Shown one piece after another: positions 57,652-64,000 of a stretch of 64,000 nt of DNA. This DNA comes from JAFGNB01 sp050304135. Its GTDB lineage: Bacteria; Fibrobacterota; Chitinivibrionia; Chitinivibrionales; Chitinispirillaceae. Each line of letters begins with the position of its first letter. Position 1 is the stretch's first letter. The notes under the pieces were generated by a model. It was not told the DNA's origin. It made no database searches and saw only the letters and a list, made by a program, of their open reading frames with translations. The position numbers were made by a program, and so were the translations under genes. The DNA lies in the NCBI GenBank assembly GCA_050304135.1, contig JBNLDC010000029.1:1-64000 (forward strand), in the 5' to 3' direction.

Positions 57652-58344
57652 ATGGCGATACTGGAGATGAAAGCAGTTACCCGGGAGTACCACAAAGGAG
57701 AACAGGTGGTACATGCCCTTCGTGGAGTGGACCTCACCATTGAAAAGGGGGCATTCCTTTCCATTGTCGGCCCTTCCGGATCGGGAAAGTCAACGCTGCT
57801 CAACATTATCGGCTGTCTCGATTCGCCGACCGGCGGGGAAGTAATCTATAACGGCAATCTTCTTGGTGCAATGAGTGAAAATGCCCTTGCCGATTACCGG
57901 AAAAATCATATCGCGTTTATCTTTCAATCGTACAATCTGATACCGGTGCTTACCGTGCGGGAGAACGTTGAGCTGCCGCTGGTGATCGAGAAGAAGTGGA
58001 GCCGCGATCAGATGCGCGAGAAAGCGATGGCCGTGCTTAAGGCGGTAGAACTCGATTCCATGGCCGAGCGTTTGCCGAAAGAGCTCTCGGGCGGACAGGA
58101 ACAACGGGTGGCCATTGCCCGGGCCCTGGTCAAACAACCGCTGGTGGTACTCGCCGATGAGCCGACCGCGAACCTCGATTCGAAGACCGCTGAAAATATT
58201 ATCTCGATCATGCAGCGTCTTAACCGCGAGCAACAGACTACCTTCATTTTTTCCACTCACGATAAACTCATGGAACGGCATGCGCGGCGGGTGGTGGTCC
58301 TGCGCGACGGACAGATCGCCTCGGACAGCCGGAAAGAGGGGTAA
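57652..58344 (+). CDS. ABC exporter ATPase, MacB/LolD type
   Basis: A 230-residue ATPase with Walker A VGPSGSGKST, the LolD/MacB-like YNLIPVLTVRENVELPL stretch, signature LSGGQEQRVAIARAL and Walker B VVLADEPTANLD. A strong AAGGAGGACGTG before the ATG sets the start; the frame runs upstream without support. It should drive the two FtsX-type permeases that follow, in mechanotransmission rather than classical transport. Confidence 0.92.
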   Translation: MAILEMKAVTREYHKGEQVVHALRGVDLTIEKGAFLSIVGPSGSGKSTLLNIIGCLDSPTGGEVIYNGNLLGAMSENALADYRKNHIAFIFQSYNLIPVLTVRENVELPLVIEKKWSRDQMREKAMAVLKAVELDSMAERLPKELSGGQEQRVAIARALVKQPLVVLADEPTANLDSKTAENIISIMQRLNREQQTTFIFSTHDKLMERHARRVVVLRDGQIASDSRKEG

Positions 58345-58348
58345 CGGT

Positions 58349-59593
58349 ATGTTGCTTAAAATCGCACTTCGTAACCTGCTGCGTCATAAACGGCGGACGT
58401 TTTTTTCGGCGATCACCATTGCAGTGGGAATGCTGTTTTTTATCGCCATGGATTCGATCATGGCCGGAATGGACCGGGGAGCAATCGATAACATGGTTGC
58501 CCTGAGAACTGCGGCAATCCGACTGCAGACCAGCGAGTATGCGGAAGAACAGGATGCCCTGCCGCTCAAATACGGAGTCGACAATTTCGCCTCCATCCGA
58601 AAAGAGCTTCTTGAGGATAAACGGATCAAGGGAGTTACCGGACGGACCCGGTTTATCGGTCAGATGTCAATTTATACCGATATGAAACCGATTATCGGTA
58701 CGGTGATTGAACCCGCTACCGATTCAACGGTGTTCTCCCTGCGCGACTACATTGAGGGTACCTATTTCTCGGAAGAAAATGAGCGGGAAATTCTGCTTGG
58801 GAAGGATCTTGCCGAAGAGCTTGGCCTGAGCGTGGGAGATTACGTGACATTGTATGCGATGTCGCGGTATGATGCACATAATGCTGATGATTTCAGAATA
58901 ATCGGGGTGATTGCCACTACCGATCCGGTACTCAACAGTTCGGGTGTATTTATTTCGCAGGCGGGAGGGGACAGTTTTCTCGATCTGGAAGGGCTGCGGA
59001 CCGACATAATGGTGGGTGTCCATCGCAAAGTAAATCTCAGAGATTTTATCAAGGAGATCAAAGCGGTGCAGCGTGCCATACAAACCGCCTATCCCGATCT
59101 GATCGCTCAGAACGTGCTTGAACAGGAGGCGGGCTTTTTCGAGATCGCAAAATCAAAGCGGGGATTCGGCATGATGTTTCTTGTGGTGATACTGCTCATT
59201 GCCGGTGTGGGAATTTTCAATACTGTACTCATGAGTGTGTATGAGCGTATCCGGGAGATCGGAGTGCTGCGCGCTTTCGGGTTGAAGCAGTGTGAGATGA
59301 CGCGACTGTTTCTGATCGAGGGTGCGGTTACTGGAATGATCGGAGTGGCGCTCGGGTTGGTGCTGGGTACGGTAGTGAATGTGCTGCTGGTTAAGTACGG
59401 GTATCCACTCGATAAGCTAGCGGGGGATGCGATGGGTGACTTCCCGATCTGGGGTACCATTTACGGAGAATGGAACTTTGGCGTCTGGCTGGCGGTTTCA
59501 CTCTTTGCGATTATCGTCGCGACCGTTGCCGGATATATTCCCGCACGGAAAGCCGGTTCCATGGAAATTATTTCAACCTTGCGATTTTTCTGA
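58349..59593 (+). CDS. FtsX/MacB-like ABC permease, first copy
   Basis: A 414-residue permease with one N-terminal helix (FFSAITIAVGMLFFIAMDSIMAG), a large periplasmic domain at about 45-280, and three C-terminal helices with the FtsX signature GVGIFNTVLMSVYERIREIGVLRAFG. That is the LolC/LolE/MacB four-helix plan. The start is 4 bp after the ATPase stop and gives the expected MLLKIALRNLLRHKRRT. It probably forms a heterodimer with the next gene product. Confidence 0.9.
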   Translation: MLLKIALRNLLRHKRRTFFSAITIAVGMLFFIAMDSIMAGMDRGAIDNMVALRTAAIRLQTSEYAEEQDALPLKYGVDNFASIRKELLEDKRIKGVTGRTRFIGQMSIYTDMKPIIGTVIEPATDSTVFSLRDYIEGTYFSEENEREILLGKDLAEELGLSVGDYVTLYAMSRYDAHNADDFRIIGVIATTDPVLNSSGVFISQAGGDSFLDLEGLRTDIMVGVHRKVNLRDFIKEIKAVQRAIQTAYPDLIAQNVLEQEAGFFEIAKSKRGFGMMFLVVILLIAGVGIFNTVLMSVYERIREIGVLRAFGLKQCEMTRLFLIEGAVTGMIGVALGLVLGTVVNVLLVKYGYPLDKLAGDAMGDFPIWGTIYGEWNFGVWLAVSLFAIIVATVAGYIPARKAGSMEIISTLRFF

Positions 59594-59602
59594 GGGGGTA
59601 CC

Positions 59603-60841
59603 ATGCGTTTCATTCTTTCGATGGCCTGGCGTAATATCGGACGCAACCGGCGGCGTACCCTGCTTGCGGTGATATCGGTTACGCTTTCCATAATGCTTAT
59701 AGTATTCATGAAGGCATTCGTAGGCGGGTTTATTGATTCGATGGTACGGAATTATACCCGCAGTGAGAGCGGGCATATACGTATTGTCGATGAACAGTTT
59801 GCCGATCGTGCAAAAATGCTGCCGATTACCGATAATGTTGCACAGCCGGACTCAATAATATCTTTATTACTGAACAATCCGGAAATCGGCCCGCGCATCA
59901 CCTTTGCCGCTGAACGATATCTGTTCGGCGTGCTTCTCAATAACAAGGGAAACAACAAACCGGCAATGGCGATCGCAGGGGATCCGCAGAAGGAGAAAGA
60001 ACTCTCGATGCTCTACAAATCCCTGCTTCCGGGCGGAAGATACTGCAGTGGCGAGCGGGAGATGATCATGGGTGAAAAGCTTGCCGGAATCCTTGACTAT
60101 ACGGTACATGATACCGTGCGGGTGCTTTGCAACGGTGCCGATGGCGCACTGCGCCTGAGAAAATTCCTTCTTACCGGGCTTTTCAAGACCAATATCAATG
60201 CGATGGACGAACGGGTTTTTCAGATCGGTATTGATGATGCCAGAAAACTGCTCAGGACCGGGTCGGATGCACAGCAGATCGTACTTTTTATTGACAACTA
60301 CCGTGATGCCGCGAGCATGGCCGATGCGGTAAAGGCGTCACTGGGCGATTCGTTGCTCGTAGTGCAGCCATGGATGGAGGTGGGGCCCTACTATCAGCTG
60401 GTCAAGCTTTCGGAGACGGTATACAACTATTTCTACTTTATTATTGCGCTGCTCGGGGCATTCATTATCTCGAATATCATGATGATGGTGGTACTGGAAC
60501 GGCGTAAGGAGATCGGTATCCTCAAATCGATGGGAATGAAGCGACGTGAGATTCTCGGATTGTTTCTTGCCGAAGGGGTAATTATGGGCACGATCGGGAG
60601 TATCTGCGGAGTAATAATGGGGACGATTGTCAATGTCGTGTTGTCTGTTGTGGGTATTGATTTTTCGAAAATGATGAGCAGTATGACACTACCGATGGAT
60701 AATGTAGTCTATCCGCATCCCGATATTATCTCGGTACTGCAGATGTTCTGTATCGGTGTTGCGGTCGCTTCGCTGGTTGCACTGCTGCCGTCGCGTCAGG
60801 CGGCGAAGATGGATGCGGTTGAGGCGATTAAGAGTGTGTGA
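59603..60841 (+). CDS. FtsX/MacB-like ABC permease, second copy
   Basis: A 412-residue homologue of the preceding permease with the same plan: basic MAWRNIGRNRRRTLL start, one helix, periplasmic domain, then LGAFIISNIMMMVVLERRKEIGILKSMGMKRREI and two further helices ending KMDAVEAIKSV. Similar length and shared motifs indicate duplication and a heterodimeric transporter. The start is 9 bp after the first permease stop. Confidence 0.9.
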   Translation: MRFILSMAWRNIGRNRRRTLLAVISVTLSIMLIVFMKAFVGGFIDSMVRNYTRSESGHIRIVDEQFADRAKMLPITDNVAQPDSIISLLLNNPEIGPRITFAAERYLFGVLLNNKGNNKPAMAIAGDPQKEKELSMLYKSLLPGGRYCSGEREMIMGEKLAGILDYTVHDTVRVLCNGADGALRLRKFLLTGLFKTNINAMDERVFQIGIDDARKLLRTGSDAQQIVLFIDNYRDAASMADAVKASLGDSLLVVQPWMEVGPYYQLVKLSETVYNYFYFIIALLGAFIISNIMMMVVLERRKEIGILKSMGMKRREILGLFLAEGVIMGTIGSICGVIMGTIVNVVLSVVGIDFSKMMSSMTLPMDNVVYPHPDIISVLQMFCIGVAVASLVALLPSRQAAKMDAVEAIKSV

Positions 60842-60843
60842 GG

Positions 60844-60870
60844 GATAGTGAATAGGTGATAGTGAATAGG
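60844..60870 (+). repeat. 13-bp direct repeat between permease and LolA-like genes
   Basis: GATAGTGAATAGG occurs at 60844-60856 and again at 60858-60870. The spacing and lack of dyad symmetry suggest local duplication; no function is evident. Confidence 0.6.
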
Positions 60871-60883
60871 GCGAGGAGGATAT

Positions 60884-61615
60884 ATGATGATGAAAACATT
60901 GTTTTTCACGGGACTGTTTGTGGGATCGGTATGGGCGATTGATGGCGAGGAACTGCTTAAAAAGATGGATGTCAATCGTGACTGGAAGAACATTGTATCG
61001 ACGGCGAAAATGGAGATTGTTCTTGATGATGAAACGCGGGTGAAGACCATGGAGATAGCCGGGGTTTCGGACGAGAACAAGTCGCTGGTCCGCTTTACTA
61101 ATCCTGAGGATGAAGGGACCAAGTACCTGATGCTGGGGGACAATCTCTGGATCTACTTTCCCGAAGAGAATGACGTCGTAAAGATTTCCGGCCACATGCT
61201 CAAGGAGGGCATGATGGGTTCCGATGTTTCCTACGAGGATGCGCTCGAAGCGGATAAGCTTTCGGAAAAATATGCTGTTGAAATTACCGGAGAGGAGGCG
61301 TACGGGGAGCACGACTGCTATCTCCTGACACTGACGGCAAAGGTCAAGGATGCACCTTATTTCAAACGTGTCATGTGGGTGGAGAAGGAACGGTTTATTG
61401 CCTGGAAAGAGGAGTCGTTTGCGAAAAGCGGCAAAAAACTTAAAACTGCCCGGGTTCTCGAGGTGAAAAAAGTCAGCGGCATGTGGTATCCTGTCAAGGT
61501 TGAAATGGTAAATGCGCTCAGGAAAAACAGCAGAACGGTTTTTACCACCGAAACGGTCGAATTCGGGAAGGCGCTTGAAGAGAATCTTTTCACCATGAGA
61601 AATCTGCGGCGATAG
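60884..61615 (+). CDS. LolA-like outer-membrane lipoprotein-sorting protein
   Basis: A 243-residue periplasmic protein with signal peptide MMMKTLFFTGLFVGSVWA. A half-barrel sequence follows (VSTAKMEIVLDDETRVKTME, YLMLGDNLWIYFPEENDVVKISGHMLKEGMMGSD, ...MWYPVKVEMVNA) of the type annotated as outer-membrane lipoprotein-sorting protein. These often accompany MacB/Lol or RND exporters and are thought to carry lipids or lipoproteins across the periplasm. GAGGAGG sits just before the ATG. Fifth gene after gntR in the operon. Confidence 0.85.
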   Translation: MMMKTLFFTGLFVGSVWAIDGEELLKKMDVNRDWKNIVSTAKMEIVLDDETRVKTMEIAGVSDENKSLVRFTNPEDEGTKYLMLGDNLWIYFPEENDVVKISGHMLKEGMMGSDVSYEDALEADKLSEKYAVEITGEEAYGEHDCYLLTLTAKVKDAPYFKRVMWVEKERFIAWKEESFAKSGKKLKTARVLEVKKVSGMWYPVKVEMVNALRKNSRTVFTTETVEFGKALEENLFTMRNLRR

Positions 61616-61737
61616 GTGTCGGGGAGTGTATGAAAATCGTACAAGTTAGTACTGGTTTCAGAATGATTGGCATATCCTTACTCCGGTGGAGGTCGAAAAT
61701 CAGTAGGGATAAGCACATCTTGAAATTTTTCCACTGG

Positions 61738-61757
61738 ATCCCGGCCTTCGCCGGGAT
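61738..61757. repeat. REP-type palindrome in front of the outer-membrane protein gene
   Basis: ATCCCGGC-CTTC-GCCGGGAT is an 8-bp-arm hairpin of the very common dispersed type that reads as IPAFAGM when translated. It lies in the same frame as the next gene, between an early ATG (61630) and the likely true start (61774), and probably inserted there. Confidence 0.8.
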
Positions 61758-61773
61758 GGCGGTGAATTCTGGT

Positions 61774-62871
61774 ATGTACCGTAAGTTTCGTAAAAGATGC
61801 AGTAAGTGTTATGCGACAATTTCTCTTTTTTTCCTGATGATGGCAGGTGTTACTGCTGCCGCCCCTTCCGGACTCACCACCCACGGTTCGCTCCAGTTCG
61901 ATGCCTCCGGATGGTATCGGGAAGCCGGCGGGATCGATTCCGCGCTTTCGTTTGCCGGGATGAACATGCTCACTCTCAACGTGAAAACACCGCTGCTTAA
62001 AACCGCGAAGGTTGAAGGGTTGATCGATGTGTATCAGGTGTACGGGGAGTATGCCGGGCTCGTTCAGGGAACCTCCGATTCACCGGCGCTCTCGCTGTTC
62101 TCCGGCCGGACACCGATCCTTGCCGATCTGCGGATGCTCTACGGTGCGCTCTACCTGCCGTGGGCGGATATCACACTCGGCCGTCAGATCGTCAATTACG
62201 GAAAAGGAACGCTGTTTTCCCCGCTTGATGTATTCTCCTCGGTTAATCTGCTTGAACTCTCCTTCAAGCGCAGCGGGAGTGATATCGCTATGGCGGCGTT
62301 TCCCGTGGGAGATCTCTCCGGTATCGATGTCGTGACGGAGTTCCCGGTGGGAGCCGGTGACTATGCCTCGTCGCTCCGGGGATTCACCACACTTGGCGGA
62401 TGGGACCTCTCGGCGGTGGGGATTTACCGCCACCGCTCGCGCGAGGGAATCGGGGGGGTGGCGTTCAAAGGTGATCTGCTGGTGGGAATTACTGGTGAGG
62501 TGGCTGCAAGGTACCGTCGTGACTCCGGTGACGTGTCGGTGGAGGCCATGGCGGGCGTTGATTATTCGGTCAAGAACACCTGGTTTTTCAGTGCGGAGTA
62601 CAACTACCGTGGGCGGGACAACGGACATCCGATGTACGGGAACCATAACCTGTTCGGATCGGTACAGTATATCATCAACGATCTGATGACGGCATCGCTG
62701 GTGGTGGTAGGGGTACTGCCGGAAGAGAATGCTCTCGCAACGGTCCAGTATTCGTGGAATATCCTCCAGAGCGTTTCGACGGTGTTGTATCTCCGGTATT
62801 ACCGCTTTGAGGATTTCGGGTCGCTGCTCCCGCAGGGGGAGGCGGGGACACGGGTGACGATTTCGTTCTGA
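61774..62871 (+). CDS. Predicted outer-membrane beta-barrel protein of the ABC/LolA operon
   Basis: From the ATG at 61774 the product is 365 residues with a plausible signal peptide (FLMMAGVTAAAPSG). It continues as a barrel: many Gly/Tyr strands, RTPILADLRMLYGALYLPWADITLGRQIVNYGKGTLFSPLDVFS, final strand TRVTISF with a terminal Phe. No family name is secure; it resembles porin-like proteins encoded with LolA-like genes. The frame is open from 61630 (good GGGGAG there), but that extension includes REP sequence, so the start is uncertain. It would complete a trans-envelope path. Confidence 0.7.
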   Translation: MYRKFRKRCSKCYATISLFFLMMAGVTAAAPSGLTTHGSLQFDASGWYREAGGIDSALSFAGMNMLTLNVKTPLLKTAKVEGLIDVYQVYGEYAGLVQGTSDSPALSLFSGRTPILADLRMLYGALYLPWADITLGRQIVNYGKGTLFSPLDVFSSVNLLELSFKRSGSDIAMAAFPVGDLSGIDVVTEFPVGAGDYASSLRGFTTLGGWDLSAVGIYRHRSREGIGGVAFKGDLLVGITGEVAARYRRDSGDVSVEAMAGVDYSVKNTWFFSAEYNYRGRDNGHPMYGNHNLFGSVQYIINDLMTASLVVVGVLPEENALATVQYSWNILQSVSTVLYLRYYRFEDFGSLLPQGEAGTRVTISF

Positions 62872-63167
62872 TACAACTGACAGAGCTTTGCATCCGGTTG
62901 GATTGATGATCTGCACTTCTCAATAATTTAACTGATTGCGCTACTGCAATGCCTGGGAATCGCCTGTGTCAGAAGTGCCGCTTTTTCGCCCGGCACATTG
63001 GCGGTGATCAGACGATCAAAGGGGTCGCGTGTCTACTGCAACCTGACTGCTTCATTCATAATCTTCTGTAGTGGAGTCGTGGAGACGAGTATGTCTGCTA
63101 CTCAGACGAGGTTCGCGGAATTCCTTCAAATAATGTATCTTTATACACCTTTTACGTCAGGAGTTTG
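62872..63167. other. Intergenic region before the last ABC gene
   Basis: It contains a possible decayed PIN-domain fragment on the minus strand (about 62928-63029) and otherwise nothing recognisable. The promoter for the 63168 gene should be in the right part. Confidence 0.35.
62928..63029 (-). pseudogene. Possible VapC/PIN-domain remnant
   Basis: A minus-strand frame reads RDPFDRLITANVPGEKAALLTQ and ends at a stop near 62928. RDPFDR is the conserved C-terminal motif of one VapC/PIN toxin group (HRDPFDRxLIAQA). A stop sits just before the motif and the rest of the domain and an antitoxin gene are absent. Too short to be certain. Confidence 0.3.
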
Positions 63168-64000
63168 ATGGAATCCGCCATAGCAGTAACATCGGTTACC
63201 AAGTGTTACAACTCTGCAACCTGTGCTGTCAGTAATCTCAGCTTCAGCGTACCGGAGTCGGACTGTTTCGGCCTGCTCGGGCCCAACGGCGCCGGCAAGA
63301 CCACCATGTTGAAAATGATTTACGGGGTATCGCAGCGATCAGACAACCCGCCCGGTGCGATTTCTGTATTCGGGTTCGATCCCCGGCATGAATCACTTGC
63401 CATCAAATTTATTTCGGGCGTGGTTCCGCAGGAGAACAATCTTGACGAGGAACTCAACGTTGAAGAGAACCTCCGTATTTTCGCACGATTTTACAACATC
63501 CCTAAAAAAATCGCCACCGAACGTATTGACGAGCTGCTCGAATTCATGGAACTTTCCGACAAACACCGTGCCGGGATCAGAGAACTTTCGGGCGGGATGA
63601 AGCGCAGACTGATTATCGCCCGGGCACTTCTCAACAACCCCCGACTGCTTATTCTCGATGAGCCGACCACCGGTCTTGATCCGCAGGTGCGGCACCTGAT
63701 ATGGGAAAAACTGCGCGGTCTCAAACGGCAGGGGATGACCATTCTGATTACGACCCATTACATGGAAGAGGCGTTCCAGATCTGCGACTCCATTGCCATT
63801 ATGAACAAGGGAGAAAAAATTCTTGAAGGGAATCCGCATGAGCTGGTGGAGGCGGCAATCGAACCGTATGTTCTGGAAATTGCCACTGCAAAGGCATTTT
63901 CGGTCATCAGCCCGCTGCTGCCCGCTACTGCCCGGGTTGACCGCTCGAACGATCTTGTGCGAATTTACTGCGGGGATCGCACGGTTCTTCAGGAGTGTGC
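63168..64000 (+). CDS. ABC transporter ATPase, NodI/DrrA-like (partial, runs off the window)
   Basis: The frame is open from the ATG at 63168 (AGGAG 4 bases upstream) to the window edge, 277 codons so far. It has Walker A LLGPNGAGKTTM, the QENNLDEELNVEENL stretch typical of NodI/polyketide-exporter ATPases, signature LSGGMKRRL, Walker B LLILDEPTTGLD and switch TTHYMEEA. A C-terminal regulatory extension begins after residue 225. An ABC-2 permease gene is expected just outside the window. Confidence 0.9.
   Translation, partial: MESAIAVTSVTKCYNSATCAVSNLSFSVPESDCFGLLGPNGAGKTTMLKMIYGVSQRSDNPPGAISVFGFDPRHESLAIKFISGVVPQENNLDEELNVEENLRIFARFYNIPKKIATERIDELLEFMELSDKHRAGIRELSGGMKRRLIIARALLNNPRLLILDEPTTGLDPQVRHLIWEKLRGLKRQGMTILITTHYMEEAFQICDSIAIMNKGEKILEGNPHELVEAAIEPYVLEIATAKAFSVISPLLPATARVDRSNDLVRIYCGDRTVLQEC

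Overview
The window reads as chromosomal DNA of a Gram-negative bacterium with moderate GC content. Lipoprotein signal peptides, an OmpP1/FadL-type porin, several other predicted outer-membrane barrels, a LolA-like protein and two-membrane transport operons all imply an outer membrane. The gene repertoire fits the FCB/Fibrobacterota-like part of the tree: secreted carbohydrate esterases with C-terminal tails resembling sorting domains, a bacterial expansin, a 1593-residue TPR protein, a stand-alone IMP cyclohydrolase and clade-II PurL. That placement is inference and I would not name a genus. No rRNA, tRNA or CRISPR array was seen.

Layout. 1-5.6 kb: short GC-rich repeats, a GT39-type membrane glycosyltransferase, then a plus-strand run of thioesterase, HAD phosphatase, S41 lipoprotein protease and a lone ABC ATPase, closed by a 19-bp perfect hairpin. 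5.6-12.1 kb (minus): DEAD-box helicase, a secreted unknown, and a CbiMQO-type nickel/cobalt ECF transporter with an outer-membrane-like protein. 12.5-16.3 kb: purL. 16.3-17.0 kb: a GIY-YIG nuclease gene broken by one stop codon and flanked by 22-bp inverted repeats. 17-28.7 kb (mostly minus): glyoxalase II-like hydrolase, RNase HI, OmpP1/FadL-like protein, lipoprotein, ABC-F ATPase, trmFO, topA, purH cyclohydrolase domain, then a 7-bp tandem repeat. 29.1-33.9 kb: the giant TPR protein. 34.4-45.4 kb: an accessory stretch with an LtaS-like sulfatase, an expansin, an unknown two-gene unit behind a 21-bp-phased AT-rich array, pdxH, a MITE-like inverted repeat, a rhamnogalacturonan acetylesterase/sialate-O-acetylesterase pair and an alpha/beta hydrolase.

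45.7-56.0 kb (minus) is a 12-gene assimilatory sulfur operon: cysK, a ThiS-like sulfur carrier, metY, a ThiF-like activating enzyme, a JAMM peptidase, a DsrE-like protein, TusA, a sulfite reductase fused to a TusA domain, DUF2061, APS reductase, cysD and cysN. It couples sulfate activation and reduction to a protein-thiocarboxylate route to homocysteine/cysteine. The carrier ends ...GGGAR, so it should need C-terminal trimming. CysN carries a fused APS-kinase-like domain without its P-loop, which agrees with direct APS reduction.

56.2-62.9 kb (plus) is a divergent operon: a YtrA-type GntR regulator, an SPFH/slipin protein, a MacB/LolD-type ABC exporter with two FtsX permeases, a LolA-like protein and an outer-membrane protein. 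It points to a regulated envelope transport or stress system. The window ends inside a second ABC ATPase gene.

The strongest candidates for something undescribed are the thiocarboxylate/APS-reduction operon with its pseudo-kinase and TusA fusions, the 21-bp-phased array with its two-gene unit, and paired TCGC...GCGA palindromes found upstream of unrelated genes at two loci.
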